From Salvator merianae (lineage: Eukaryota > Chordata > Lepidosauria > Squamata > Teiidae): a DNA stretch of 64,000 bases. The notes under the pieces are model-generated. The model was not told where the DNA came from, did no database searches, and saw nothing but the letters and a program-made list of their open reading frames with translations. The stretch lies in NCBI GenBank assembly GCA_003586115.2, contig QVOM02000001.1, forward strand, positions 16,815,291-16,879,290, in the 5' to 3' direction. A program made the position numbers and the translations under genes. Of the stretch, positions 1-11,349 are shown piece by piece. Numbering within the stretch: the first letter of the stretch is position 1; each line of letters starts with the position of its first letter.

Positions 1-508
1 TCAATTGAAATATTTCTTATGCTATCATTTATGTCAAACTTTGCTAGCTTCTCTAGGTATTCTGAACAACCTTTCCTGTAAGCACCAGACAGCAAAGCAC
101 ACTGAATAGGAATGATGAGAGCTATTTAGAGGTGCCCACCCTGGCAAAGCCTGATCTATGCTAAAGGTTTGGGAAAATACAGAAGCCCAGCCAAAGCAAA
201 AAACAATGATAGAACACGTTTTGAACAGGGAATGATTGAGGGTCATTCTCAGACACTCCCTGGTAGGACTGGAAAAGACCCCTTTCTGAGTCTCCAGAGA
301 GACTTTGTCAATGAAGGTTGCACCTGCACAGCCAAAAAGACCACCTGCAATGGGCCCACAACACACAGCAATTGCATGCCACATCTCCATGGGACCTGCC
401 ACTCATCTCAAGGGGCAGAAAGCTCCCTCATAGGCACCCTTCAAGCAAAGTTTGCTGTCCTTGTATGTCCCTGTTGCCACCTTGCAGAGGGACAGTGGTG
501 GTAGGAGC
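1..508. other. Unique sequence, no gene recognised
   Basis: No repeat family was recognised here. A minus-strand open stretch (402 to 34, about 122 codons) is rich in Cys, Gly and Phe, but it has no recognisable domain and no convincing splice signals, so I do not call it a gene. Confidence 0.3.

Positions 509-550
<42 letters not shown>
509..550 (+). repeat. (ATCT)n microsatellite
   Basis: About ten uninterrupted ATCT tetranucleotide units. Long tetranucleotide arrays like this are typical of squamate genomes. Confidence 0.97.
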
Positions 551-551
<1 letters not shown>

Positions 552-787
552 CATCCTGTCATGTTGGGTCACAATAGAATTATCATGAAAGCAAGTTAAA
601 TAGATTATCTAAAACAGTAACTGTGCTTGCATGGGTAGGAGATGCTGTTCCCTCAGTTGAAGGCCAAGGCAAAGAGCTCAGATAGAAAATGGCTACCTTT
701 GGTGGCCTTTTCGTGGTTGTCCCTTTACTATCCAGGCAGAATCTTTAAAGCCTGGGATCTTTTTGTTCAAAGTTTATGAGGATGTGA

Positions 788-960
788 AATGCATTCATTT
801 ATTTATTTGCATTTTCATCCTGCCTTATACCTGAAGATCCCAGGACAGGTTACAACAATAAAAACAGGATGTAAAATGAACATGCTAAAAAGATTAACAG
901 CACTTTAAAATGGAGAAGGGGACCAGTTTCCTTAGCCATAGGCAAGGGTAAATAGGTACA
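788..960 (-). repeat. L2-type LINE 3' tail, antisense
   Basis: ATTT units are followed by the reverse complement of the usual reptile L2 ending, a short 'cccagga..gttacaacaataaaa' block. The same layout recurs at 31320-31490. Only the 3' end is present. Confidence 0.5.
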
Positions 961-2250
961 TCTTCATGGCTCTCCTACAGATGTAAAGTGAAGATGCCTG
1001 ATGAACCTCAGGGCGGGGGGGGGGGCTAATCCATAGTCTGCAGTGACCTGGGGGGACAGGATTGGGCAGCTCCTACCCTCTTATGGTCCATTCACAGCAC
1101 CCCAAATGTACTGTGAGGATCCTGCCTGAATCAAAAGCATGCACAGACTCTTGAAAAGCACCCCACATTTATTTCGTGAGCTCCCAGAAAAAAGCTAGGC
1201 TCACTCAATGCTAGTTACCCCTTTTTAGGGGTCCTGATCACAGTGAGTTGCTCCTGACCCTACCCTTCCTTCAGGATGTCCCATGAGGTTGGCCTTCATG
1301 AGGTTGGGCATTCAGATCCTGGCCTCTGCCCGCACAGTACTTCCCCAAGGGCAACAGAGAGAAGGGAAACTCTGCTTGGAAGCCTCACTTTGATCCTACC
1401 CACACTAATGCAGCCTGTTAGGTCCAAAACAAGGCTTCCAAGTGCAACCTCACCCCTCACCCCCCACCCACTACCCTTGGGGAAGGGCTTCCTGAGCCAC
1501 CGCATTTGCCCTGCCAGATCTTGCCCTTGCTTCATCTGCCCCAGCTGGATTCACGTAGGCAGTCATTTTTTGGCAAGCCACCTCGCTACTGTGCGGATGG
1601 TAGCACTACTCCTGTGTGATCGGCTTTCAATTAGAGAAAGCGCCTGCTCTGAAAGAAGGAGGCATAAATAGACCCTTCACTATTGCCAGTTAATTTCTAG
1701 TACCCCTGCAGGCTCTTGCATTTCGCTCAAGCAGACACGTCTGGGGAGGGGGCAGTGGGCTGCCTCAAAGCAGCAATCAAAAGGATAGGTTGCACTGGAA
1801 TGGAAATGCCCAGCCCAACCTTCGCAAACCTTCGCTAGGTCCCTGGACTCTGGGATTTTATGGCCACACATTCTACACAGCCCACGTATTACACCAGATA
1901 GCAGAACGTGGTGCAGTTTAGAAAACATGCTGAGAGAAATGATGCACACTCTCTCTTTTCACCTCCATCTCCCCTCCTCCACTGTGTGTGCACCCTTCCT
2001 CTACATTTTTTTCTTTACTTTCCAATTGCTTGCCCAGAGATGAAAACAACAACAGAAGCTCCCTTCATCTTCCAGCAGAGTAGGCTTGGCAATGTGGTCC
2101 TTTAATCAACAGACCCTTCCAAAATATCCAATTATAACGAATAGCTCCCCTCATAAACAGCATTTTGGGGAGAAGAGAGACAAGGAAGGAGTAACTGGAT
2201 CACCAGCCTGACTGCTTCATGGAAATGGAAATGCTTTTCTACAGTAGCTG
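961..2250. other. Unique sequence, no gene recognised
   Basis: Contains a G homopolymer run near 1013-1025 and a GC-moderate stretch at 1240-1560 that is open on both strands. No protein family, splice structure or repeat was recognised. Confidence 0.3.
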
Positions 2251-2253
2251 TTG

Positions 2254-2272
2254 CACTCTCACTCTCTCTCAA

Positions 2273-2308
<36 letters not shown>
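2254..2308 (+). repeat. (CT)n(CA)n compound dinucleotide microsatellite
   Basis: Imperfect CT repeats (2254-2283) run directly into about twelve CA units (2284-2308). The CA part could form Z-DNA and the CT part is a homopyrimidine tract. Confidence 0.95.
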
Positions 2309-2310
2309 GC

Positions 2311-4505
2311 ACAAAGCCACATGCAGAGGAGGGGAGCTGCTCAGAATTTGACTGCCCTGTACTGTCTGAGGTGTTTATGAACCTGTTATTTCCTGAATGG
2401 AGAACCAGTAGTAGTAAAAATTTATGACTGGTCCCCTTGTCCCACACACACAAGGCATTTGTGAGAATGGATGGAGACATGCATATTTTTTACCTAAATT
2501 CACCAGCAAAAGGTGCAATGCTCAGAGTAGATCAGAAACAATTCAGTGTCTACAATTAAAGTATCATTTCTTTGCTAAACCACATAGCTTGGATGGGCAC
2601 AAAAGCACGCTTTTTCAAGGTGCATCAGTCACCTGGCTTTTTATAAGGCATTGATTTTCCTATCAATCTTCTTTAAGGCCTCCTAGGTTCTTCTGGGTTG
2701 TTGCTTTCCAAATTGTCATTCACATTCAGTTCCTGTACGGAGAAATGGATGTGTGCAGTAGTTGCCCAGACAACCGTAACCATGGCATCCATTACCAGAA
2801 GCTTCTAAGCAGATTTCATGCCTGTCTGCAATCCTAGTCCCTCTCCCTACCTGTTTCTCCCCTGCCTGCCCTCAAATGAGTGCCCAATTTAACACTCAAG
2901 ACATATAAAGTGGTTTGATTCCTGGCAATAATATTCAGGGGCCACACAATTCATGGTTTAATCCTTTATGGATGCATAAACTTGACTTACATCCTGTTCT
3001 GGTCGGTGCCTATTACAGGGCTCACAAAGTGTAGCAGAAAGAGAATGCCTCAGCTCTTTAGCTTGACACAAAGCTGGTATGCCAAGGAGCAGTATAAAAG
3101 GTCTTCATTTTAGGGAATTTGCCTGTCCCTACATGCAATGCAAAGCTGTGCTATGCTGGCAATAGGGTGAATATGGGTCCCGCCATCACCCTTATTCTTG
3201 CCTACAGCCATTAGTGCTAATAGAACCAAAGAAACAAGGAATGATGGGTCCAGGAGGGGTTGGATCAGCCAGACTGGCTTTCCACATTACTCTGGCCCTG
3301 TCTGGGCCAGTCACAGAGCTGCTGAGGACCATACATCATTTCTTTTACTTTTGCAGCCCAGTGCCCCAGCCAAACAGGCTTAAGATAAGGCAGTTTATGC
3401 ACTTCACATACACTTCTGCTCCTTCTTCTCAGGACTTCACTACCAGTCATAGGGATGGATCTTGGGTAGGCTACTGGGCATTCGGCAGAGTCCATATTCC
3501 ACTGATGAGAGTGGCTTCATTGCTATCCTTGAATCTTCTTTGGCCTGCTGCTTCTGGTTCTTGATGCTATTTCTCTTACAAACATAGAAAGATGCTTTGG
3601 TGATGCTTTTGGTCCCCATAACTCATGACTTTCTAGACTCTCTGGTCGCAACTCTTCCTTCCTAATTTTGCCTAGAGATACCAGAGAGCGAACATGGAGT
3701 CTTTTCTATGCACTTTCTCGCTCCCCCCGCTCCTAAAATTGTCCTGTACTCTGCAAGTCATCAAGCGGACAAAATAATATGGAAAAGGAGCTGTAAGATT
3801 TTTTTCTTTCCTCCTAAGAGATAGTGCTACTGTGGCCTAGAAGGAGAAATAGGTAAAATTGGATGATGGTGAATACAGTGATGATAACTGATGATTTTTG
3901 ACTTTCATGCACAGAATATAATAAGGCACAATGAAAAAAAGAAAAGAATGAAGTACAGAGGTTAATCTTCAGGGTCAACCAAAGTGTCAACCTTTGCAAG
4001 AGTGCAGGGCTCTTTGTGTTGAATGCACCCTTGAATATTTATTTTAAAAAGACATGCTGAAATGGTGTTGCCCAGACAGAAAACCAGCTGATAGGAAGGA
4101 AAAGGGGCCTGAAGAACAAAAGAGGTTGCTTGTAGTTGTGGGAAGCAAGATACTAAACAACAGATGAAAGTATTGAATTTAAATCAAAACCTGTATACTA
4201 GTTTACATGTTCCACCTGAAAAAACTAGCAGGTATCATCTGAACTTCTTTTCCAGCATGGAGAATAAGTCCTTTCTTTTACAAACACTATTTTTAAAAAA
4301 ATAAGGAAAGCCAATGGAACATAAAGGCTAACATCTAGAACCCAAGGCAACATCTGCAGATGTGTTCTGGGTCCATCGGATCTGCATATCAAGGCAACAT
4401 GTTGACCACACAGACCCTACACCTGGCCTGCTTCTGGGTGCATAAACCATACTTGAGAGAATTCTAGCAAGAGATCACTTTAAAATACTCTCCCTTGTGA
4501 TCTAG
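2311..4505. other. Unique sequence, nothing recognised
   Basis: Mixed-composition sequence with no repeat or gene that I can identify. Open stretches are short, overlap on opposite strands and have no domain signature. Confidence 0.3.
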
Positions 4506-4671
4506 GTTGGCTCCTGTTTCCTGGTACCACAAGGTCCCATTTTGCCAGGTCCCATTCACATTTTGTGGGACTCTGGAAAACAACCCACTTCTAGGACTAT
4601 TCCCAGAGCTGCAGAGAAATCCCCCAGCCTGCAACTTTGAGGATGAGGAGCTTTTATTCCCTGACTTCAGA
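4506..4671 (+). other. Weak exon-like segment
   Basis: The segment is bounded by an acceptor-like 'tgatctag' and a good donor-like 'AGAG|GTAAGCC'. It is open in one frame, ending with an acidic run (FEDEELLFPDF). I do not recognise the protein. With this many random open stretches in 64 kb, a chance arrangement is likely. Evidence is limited to the splice-like edges. Confidence 0.12.
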
Positions 4672-4784
4672 GGTAAGCCAGGACAGGGTGGCCATCTTTT
4701 AACTGGTCACCAGCATACTCCTGACTCCGTGCTGTATCACATTGCCCCACCCCACCCTGTTCCTGCCCCAGATCACTCTTATGG

Positions 4785-4978
4785 GCTGTAGCATTCTCTG
4801 CGGCTCACATCAACTGCCTAGGTTCAAATCTCTAGTCAGCCATGAAGCCTTGAGTCAGTCACTGCCTGTTAGCCTATCCCTGGTCCAGTATTCTTGTGAT
4901 GGTAAAATGTTTCTCCTATTTTGGGTTCTGTGGAGGAAAAGTATAACCTAAATGTCATAAATTTATAAATTAATAGTA
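4785..4978 (+). repeat. Sauria-type tRNA-derived SINE, degraded
   Basis: Contains a tRNA B-box-like 'ggttcaaatct'. The usual Sauria SINE body follows: 'cagccatgaagcct', 'gagtcagtcactgcc', 'tagcctatcc', then a decayed tail. The 5' A-box region is poorly preserved. Identification rests on my knowledge of the squamate SINE consensus. Confidence 0.65.
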
Positions 4979-5168
4979 TGATATTTGTTGGGGACTCTGT
5001 GCCACTCAGTATCCCTGTGTCAGGAGCATAATTGTCATAGACCAACCCTGGCTTTTGTGAAGACCCCATGGAGCCCTCAGCTGTCTTCAAAGCTTGGTAT
5101 TTGTTTATTATTCCACCCTGTGGATAATTTTATTCTCAACCTGCATGGTATGGAGGGGGTCTTGCTGG

Positions 5169-5191
5169 GTTTTTGTTTGTTTGTTTGTTTT
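5169..5191 (+). repeat. (GTTT)n microsatellite
   Basis: Short run of GTTT units. A second, longer one is at 38201-38230. Confidence 0.85.
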
Positions 5192-5654
5192 CCTGGGGCC
5201 ACTTCCTCACTAGCTATACCTCTGGCCTATGTCTTTGGGAAGAAAGATCATTCTGATGACACAACCTGCCAAATTTTGTCATTAAATAGAACAGCTCTCT
5301 GAAGGCAATCAGATATCCCACTATGGCAGGATCTGCACAGCATGAATTAAGAACCTATAGAAAGCCCAAGGGTACAGCATCCATAAGGCAGCACATCCCT
5401 TGGGTGTAAACTGCCCTCAGAGGCAATCTTTTTTGTAGAGCAACATAATCCACTCTGCAAGGCATTCACTACTTTTAGGTGCCCACTCAGATGAATGGCA
5501 ATGGTAGTGAGGACTTCTCTGGGTTGCTGTCTATCAGGGCCCATTAAGTGACTGATGGAAAATGGCCTTCTTCTATATGGCTTTTGCCTGTGAATACTTA
5601 ATAGGTCTGGGTGAATAAAAATAAGATAACAAGGCAGTGACTAATAGAAACAGA

Positions 5655-6008
5655 GAGCCTTTTCACATTGACCTGCATAGAATGGTATAATTATACCATT
5701 CTAAATGGTCAAGACCCAGTAGTGCAGTGTGCATTCACCCTGCAAGTGTTAGAATGGCCCTGTACAGAACCTCCAGCACTTGTATTGTGAATGCATGCCT
5801 GATCGCCATGACAGCAGCTGCAGAAACATCCAGCTGCTGCCATGGCAAGCAGGATGCAGTGCACAACCTCACAGCATTTGCACCTGGAAGAAGGTGTGAA
5901 CACTGCTGTCTGGGAGCAATCCAGCTGCTCTTGGTCAAGCCATGGACAATGTTTTAGCTGTCCACAGCTAGTCTCCATGCTCACTACCAGGTAAGTGTGA
6001 ATAGGCCA
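5655..6008. mobile_element. MITE, subfamily A copy 1
   Basis: The left end 'gagccttttcacattg' and the inverted right end 'gtaagtgtgaataggcc' form an imperfect terminal inverted repeat. The interior carries the subfamily A block 'catggcaagcaggatgcagtg' and 'ccagctgctgccatggc'. It has no coding capacity, so it is a non-autonomous DNA element. The class is probably hAT, inferred from end shape and size. Just inside the left end, 'aatggtataattataccatt' is a perfect 20-bp palindrome. Confidence 0.6.
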
Positions 6009-6199
6009 TGACATTCTGCTCCCCAAAAAGAAACATTATAATATAACCTGATAAAGACGCAATCAAGTCCCAGGCTCATCTCAATAGCATGCATGAAATT
6101 ACTATAGCAAATGTGGAGCTACCACATCTGAGGCATCCATCCACTGCTACCGAGAAGGAGAAATGTGTTTCCAGTAGGCATAATACTGTAGTTTTGACC

Positions 6200-6672
6200 A
6201 ATACCATCATGAATCTAGGATCTCTGCAACCTCAAAATGCTGGTGATTATTGACCATTATTGGAGGTAGAGGTGATGTCTTTTCCTGCCAGGGAGAGGAA
6301 ATGATTGCTGGTTTCAGCAAGCAGAAATGAAATACAGGATGGACCTTGAAATGTTTTGGCAAAGTTAATTCAACAGTCATGGGGTAAATAGTCCTTTTTA
6401 TGGAGAAAGACCCCACATACTTAAAACTCAGGTTTTTTGAGGGTTGATACAATTTCAGGAATTTGATGGACAAATACATATGACACCCACATGTAAGACC
6501 TAACCAGGATCCCATTTATGAATAGCAAATTTTTAATATGCTTCCTTTGGAATGGTTTAGAGCAGACAAAATACTCAACTGAATGTTGTTGTTTTTTAAA
6601 AAAATTCTCAGCCCATTCCACGACTGGGATGGAATCTATTTCATCTGTAACCAAAATGGGCAATGAGTTCAC
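6200..6672 (-). pseudogene. Gypsy integrase C-terminus (GPY/F module) and chromodomain start, pseudogene
   Basis: The minus-strand translation has the layout of a chromovirus integrase tail: a 'LKLYQPSKNLSFKYVGSF' segment (GPY/F-type module), then 'PMTVELTLPKHFKVHPVFH' and 'SLLKP'-like residues, a proline-rich linker, and 'HFEVAEILDS', which is where the chromodomain begins. The chromodomain body itself is not seen below 6200. At least one frameshift separates the 6672-6421 part from the 6515-6207 part. The intact module would tether integration to chromatin marks. Here it is a relic. Confidence 0.8.
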
Positions 6673-7092
6673 TTCCTGGCCTTACACTATTTTAAAAGAA
6701 CAGCCCATGCTGTTGTAAACTGAACTGTTACACAGACCAGTTCTGCATGTGGGAGAAGCTCTGACCAGTCATCTTGTTGGAAATTGCAAAGTAACACCTC
6801 AAACATTGCTCCAGAATTTGGTTAACCATTTCAGTTTGCCCATTCATTTTGGGATGAAGTTTAAAGGAAAGTCCAGGTTCAGTCCCCAAGAGTTCAGTTC
6901 AGAAGGTGGAGGTGAACTGCACCTCTTGATCACTGTTGTTCTTGGCACTCACCCTATGTGCTTTGTATATATACTGAATAAATATTTTAGTGAATTTAGA
7001 GGCTGTGGGTATCATTTTGCGCAGAATAAAACATGCTTGTTTAGAGAACAAGTCAGCAACCACCCAGGCTACCATATACCCTCAAGATGGGG

Positions 7093-7416
7093 CTAAGTCA
7101 GTGATGAAATCCAAGCTAATAGAATGTCAGGGTTGGGGTAGTGATGGTAAAGCCTGCAATAACACTTTGGGTTTACCAGTTGATTTTTTGCCACAGCACA
7201 CACAATACACCTCTGAATGTATTTTTCAATGTCTTTACATATGTCATCCCACCAGAACAGTCTGTGAGCCAAACGTAACAGCTTTATAAACCCAAAGTGA
7301 CCTGCCACCCATACACTATGACATTGCCTGAGAATTTGTGCACTCATTTGTTCAGGAACATAGACTTTTTCTCCTTTATAGGATATCTTGTTTGTGAGAG
7401 TGTTTGTGAGAGGCAT
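7093..7416 (-). pseudogene. Gypsy integrase N-terminal zinc-binding domain, pseudogene
   Basis: A single open stretch keeps the HHCC signature: His in 'QCHSVWVAGHFG' (two histidines), then 'LFWWDDICKDIEKY', then 'CIVCAV' with the paired cysteines. In gypsy elements this domain binds DNA and zinc next to the catalytic core. The catalytic core, expected at lower coordinates (about 6690-7090), is too degraded for me to place its acidic residues. Confidence 0.85.
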
Positions 7417-7443
7417 ACCACTTGTCTGTATTAATAGCTGCTT

Positions 7444-8107
7444 TTATGCTTTGAAGTATTGGGTCCTGCTCACTAGCTTCAGGAGAGGCCCCTTTTGAAG
7501 CTTGGATGTGGTGGTGACTGCCACTTCCAGCTGCTTGGGGATAAAGACTATGCCACTTATCTCTGTCTTGTAACTATCATGCTGAGGTAAACACATCAGA
7601 GCATCTGCTAAAAAGATTTTGCTCCCTGGGAAGTGTTTCAGCTCAAAATTAAATGAGTAGAAGTATTTTGCCCACCATTTTCTACTTGGCACTCCGTTTC
7701 CTTGGTTTTCTAAATGCCTCCAGGTTACAATAGTCTGTCCATACTTTGAATGGATGTAGTGCCCCCTCTAAATGGTGTCTCCACGTTATTAATGTCTGCT
7801 GAATAGTTGCTGCCTCCTTCTCTCATACCAGCCAGTTTCTCTCCACCAGAGTCAGCTTATGGGAGAGGTAGGCTCAAGGTCTTAAGCAATATTCTTCATC
7901 TTTTTAGAGTAACACAGTTCCAATCACCACATCGCTTGCATCTGCCCACATGATGAAAGGCTTGTTCGGATCAGAATGTGCCAGTATGGGTTCTGTTGTG
8001 AACAACAACTTTAATGCCTCAAATGTTTCTTGGTTTTCAGGGGTCCCCTTTATTTTAGTGTGTGGGTGTTTGCCTTTTTGAGCACCAGTTGTCCCTTTTG
8101 TTTTCAA
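7444..8107 (-). pseudogene. Gypsy RNase H region, pseudogene
   Basis: The 8107-7904 part carries 'FIMWADASDVVIGTVLL', the start of the retroelement RNase H with its first catalytic aspartate, preceded by 'EPILAHSDPNKP'. The 7692-7444 part carries the end, 'FELKHFPGSKIFLADAL', which is usually followed by a conserved 'SRLPQ' motif and reads CLPQ here. Between them (7700-7900) the frame is broken. Confidence 0.85.
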
Positions 8108-8218
8108 AAGAATCGTCAGAGGCAGAGCTATATTTGAGCAAAGTTTAGAATGAACTGTCTATAAAATAAACCTTTGACTGCCTCTGGGTTCAAGGCACTG
8201 ACCAATCTGTCACTGCTT

Positions 8219-9014
8219 TTATTTTTGCCAAGTCTGACACCCTGTACCCCAGGAAGGCCAGCTTATCCTTATGAAATTCACACTCAGATAATTTAGCATA
8301 CAATTGGTTATCCTTAAGCCTCCGCAGAACTTTGCTGACCAAAGCAACACGAGATTCATACTCTTTAGAATACTAAAGTACATCAGCCAAACATACCACT
8401 GCCCCTTTGTATAAAAACTCCTGGAGGACCTCATTTATCAAATGCAAAAAGACTCAGGCTGAAAGGCATTTCCAAAAATTCAAACTGGCCAAGCTGAGAG
8501 TTAAATGCAGTCATCCATTCATGTCCCTCTTTAATGCACATATGGTAATATGCCTCCTGGAGATCTAAACAAGTGTGTATTTTCCCCTGGGACAATTGGT
8601 TAAGCACATTTCCAGCTGGAGGCCGGGGGCATTTACTAATCACACAGATCCTGTCCAAGCTTCTATATTTAACACAGAGTCTCAGTGTCCCACCTTTCTT
8701 TTTTCTAAAGAAGTTGGAGGCAGCCATGAGGAATGTGGCTGGTCAGATAAAAATTAGGCTAAGTTCTTGTCCAGAAACTCTCTTAATTTGGCTTGAGTAA
8801 TATGGTACAACTTTGGTTTAGATAACTGCAGGAAGACTTTCAATAGCACAGTCTGACCTCCAGTATGGGAGAAGAGCATCGAATTTCCACTTTTCAAAGA
8901 TTTCTCATAGATCAGAGTACTCTGGTGGAATCTCACCCTCTTCCCCACTAGCCAGTGCCCTAAGGGAGATGGTCCCAGGATTGCTCTTGTTGCCCACTTG
9001 AGTCCTTTCAACAT
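8219..9014 (-). pseudogene. Gypsy reverse transcriptase, pseudogene with lost active site
   Basis: The minus strand gives 'REFLDKNLA' near 8760, then 'KKKGGTLRLCVKYRSLDRI', then 'LDLQEAYYHMCIKEGHEW' with the first catalytic aspartate, and 'FGQFE'-type residues (LGQFEFLEMPFSLS). The YxDD box, at about 8371-8400, reads C-L-A-D and is followed by a stop. One of the two catalytic aspartates is therefore gone, as well as the frame. Frameshifts separate the 9014-8754, 8727-8431 and 8434-8219 parts. Confidence 0.88.
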
Positions 9015-9059
9015 CCTTGCAACTGATGCACATGTGCAACCTGCACATCAGATCATGGA

Positions 9060-9400
9060 AGCTTGTTTCCCCCCTTTCCATTTAATTATTGGACTCTGAC
9101 GCTTCAGCCAATTCAACCCCAGTATAATTGGATGAACTGCTATCACTACCAGTACAAACCTGCTCTCCCTGTGGTCTTCTATCCCCAACGAGAAGGAATA
9201 GGTTCAGTGGCTAGCAGAACCCCTAGTGATGGGCCATTCCTCCATCTGTCTGAAGTGAATAGGGTGCTCCATTTCCTTCAACTCTACTCCCAATCCAATG
9301 GCTATGATTGGATTTTTTAAACATTGTGAGCATCCAGAATCCACCAAGCCCCGCACAACTATTTTTCCTTCCCCTGAGGGTTTTTTATTTGTACTCTTAT
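9060..9400 (-). pseudogene. Gypsy aspartic protease, pseudogene
   Basis: The minus-strand translation contains 'RGLVDSGCSQC' at about 9333-9356, a DSG catalytic triad. Further on, 'VVIAVHPIILGLNWLKR' matches the hydrophobic 'ILGLPWL' end of gypsy proteases. The position directly upstream of RT is as expected. At least one stop interrupts the middle. Confidence 0.75.
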
Positions 9401-9438
9401 GAAGAACAGCTGAGCACAGTCATTCATTGAAATTCTTT

Positions 9439-9895
9439 AGGCTTGTTCACACTTGTCAGTGTAGAATAGTATAATTATACCCTTCTACACTGGAACAGAC
9501 CCTACGATGTGGCAGCCATCATCACTGTGAGGGTTTGAACATCCCAGAACCACTGTTGCTGATGTGAATGCTGACCTGCCCACTGTGACAGCAGCCTTTG
9601 GAAATGTCCAGCTGCTGCCGTGGTGACTGGGGATACAGTACACGACTGTGCAACTGCAGTCGCAGTCACAGCAGCATCATGCCATGACCTGCACCTAAAA
9701 GCAGGTACAAATGCTGCTAACTGGAAGCAGTTTAGCTGCTCTTGGTATAACCTGGACAACAATTTAGCTGTCCACAGCTAGGAGCATTTGGGAGTGTCTG
9801 CAGAGTGCAGAGGCCTCTGGGCCGCTGCAAAGTCTAGATGCACTTTGCTAGTGAGCATCTAGAAGCTCAGTAGCACCAAAGTGTGAACAGCCCCT
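9439..9895. mobile_element. MITE, subfamily A copy 2
   Basis: The ends 'aggcttgttcacacttgtc' and the inverse of 'caaagtgtgaacagcccctta' form a clear terminal inverted repeat. It shares the interior with the copies at 5655, 17300 and 59293 (tgccatggtgaccag.., cactgcaagtgttg..). The near-palindrome 'agtataattatac' lies inside the left end. It sits at the 5' side of the gypsy pol relic and is probably younger than it. Confidence 0.7.
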
Positions 9896-10490
9896 TAGTG
9901 CTTTTCCTTTCCCCCCATCCAGCAGTGCAGGTTAGGACAGGTTCTGCCCATTTCCCACTGGCTCTTCCTTGCTGGATGAGCTCCGAAACATAGTCTTCCT
10001 TCAGCTTTTTGTGATGATTGGAATGTTCATCAGTACCAATCCCTGCTGCCCAACTGTTCCTTTTGCCTGTGCTGAAGTTGCTGGCTTGGTCCCCATCTTC
10101 AGGCACTGTTCTAGGCTATCCTTCCTTGGCATCATGGCCGTCACCCCCACAAAACACTAGAGGCAACTAGTTGCCAGATGACTCTCCCAGAGACACCTGA
10201 GACATAGCCCCAAGCCTCATCAGTGCTCTTTTTCCTTCTGGTTCATCTAGGGGAAGGGACAGTGCCAGTGAGGCAGGTCAGCAGGTTTTGTTGCTGGCGA
10301 ATAAACCTGAGATTCTTTCACTTGGCTTCCACTTTTCCAGCCAGCCAGATCCACTCTAGTGGGGTGCCTGGGTCCATTTATATGTACGGCCACTTCAAGA
10401 CATCCAGGTTTGGCTCATCACAGAATTCCTGGATTCTGTTGCTTCTGACCACGCTGGCACCCCACCAACAAGCTGCCTGAATTTGTTTAG
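9896..10490 (-). other. Unassigned segment beyond the gypsy pol, possibly gag or leader
   Basis: If the MITE at 9439-9895 is removed, this segment lies where gypsy gag or the 5' leader should be. A minus-strand open stretch (10106-9867) is hydrophilic and Lys/Ser/Gly rich, but I cannot see a CCHC zinc knuckle. Assignment rests on position only. Confidence 0.25.
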
Positions 10491-10623
10491 TATACTTAAC
10501 TACAACATTCAGGCAGCAGGGCTAGATTCCCTGGAAATGTTCATGCTGAGCTTGAGATAGGTTTGAAGACCCATTCAGGCATGAGCACTTGCTGGGGAAA
10601 TGACACTGCCTGAAGCACTGAGA

Positions 10624-10646
10624 TAAATGAATAAATAAATAAATAA
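10624..10646 (+). repeat. (AATA)n tail-like microsatellite
   Basis: Five AAAT-type units. These often mark the 3' tail of an L2-type LINE, but the upstream sequence is not clearly LINE. Confidence 0.8.
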
Positions 10647-11130
10647 TCAGATTAAGTAGAAGTTTGTCATTCAAACTACAAATTCCCTGTTTCTAAAACA
10701 ACATATAATGAATATTATATTATCCCAGGACCAAATGTCGGGAAAATGAATAACATGTGTGTAAGACAGGAAATGAACATTGAGGGGCATGACTGAGTTA
10801 AACCAACTGAATGCAAAAAGTGGAACCTTTGGCAAAATGTACTGCTTAATAAACAAGTAGTATAAATGATACTGTACCGGTGAGGCTGATTAAAAGAATG
10901 GCGTGGAAATATAATTCCATCCTACTTTAAGGCTTTGAGTTATTTTGCATGTACTGTTCTGTCTCAAATGTGATTTTATAACATATTTTTATTACAATGT
11001 TTCGAAAGAGTAGATCATGCTAGTTTTCTAGCAGAATGAAACCACTAGCAAAGAAATTACTGGACAATGCTATCTTAAAAAACAAAAATAAACATGTGTC
11101 TTTGATTCCATCCAACTGAGACATAACACT
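10647..11130. other. AT-rich unique sequence, nothing recognised
   Basis: No gene or repeat was identified in this AT-rich spacer. Confidence 0.3.
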
Positions 11131-11349
11131 TTGGCTGTGTTCAGATGTAACAAAAGGGGCACCTCAGAAGTGCCTCAGAGAGACATTGTGTGGCCCTTGT
11201 GTTCCCAAGTCTTCTCTAACCCACCTTTTCTAGCATAGAATGTTCATGAGAAGGGGAAGGGGCAGACTGGTGTGTGAGCAATCCCACCTCGAAGCCATCT
11301 CTGAGCCACCTCAAAGATGCTTTCCTTTGTTGTGCCTGATCACAGCCTT
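11131..11349. mobile_element. MITE, family G copy 1
   Basis: The left end 'ttggctgtgttcagatgtaaca' is the inverse of the right end 'ttgtgcctgatcacagcctt'. The interior 'ggggcacctcagaa..tgcctcagagagaca' and 'tctagcatagaatgttcatgagaa' is shared nearly word for word with 48038-48243 and partly with 47757-47955. It is non-coding. Confidence 0.75.

Larger units (their letters stand above)
6195..9410 (-). mobile_element. Decayed Ty3/gypsy chromovirus (Sushi-like) pol region
   Basis: On the minus strand the order protease, reverse transcriptase, RNase H, integrase zinc finger, integrase C-terminus and chromodomain start is preserved across about 3.2 kb, as in vertebrate Sushi-type chromoviruses. 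Every domain has frameshifts, stops or substitutions, so the copy is inactive. No LTR was recognised at the 3' side (below 6195). The 5' side is interrupted by a MITE at 9439-9895. Sub-domains are listed separately. Confidence 0.85.

Noticed and set aside
34..402. Minus-strand 122-codon stretch resembling a membrane protein
   Set aside because: Cys/Gly/Phe-rich, but no family match that I can recall and no convincing splice sites.
2284..2308. Functional regulatory CA element
   Set aside because: A simple dinucleotide microsatellite; nothing nearby supports a promoter.
6195..9410. Active retrotransposon or endogenous retrovirus
   Set aside because: There are multiple frameshifts and stops, a lost RT catalytic residue, no recognised LTRs and no envelope region. 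It is an old gypsy relic.
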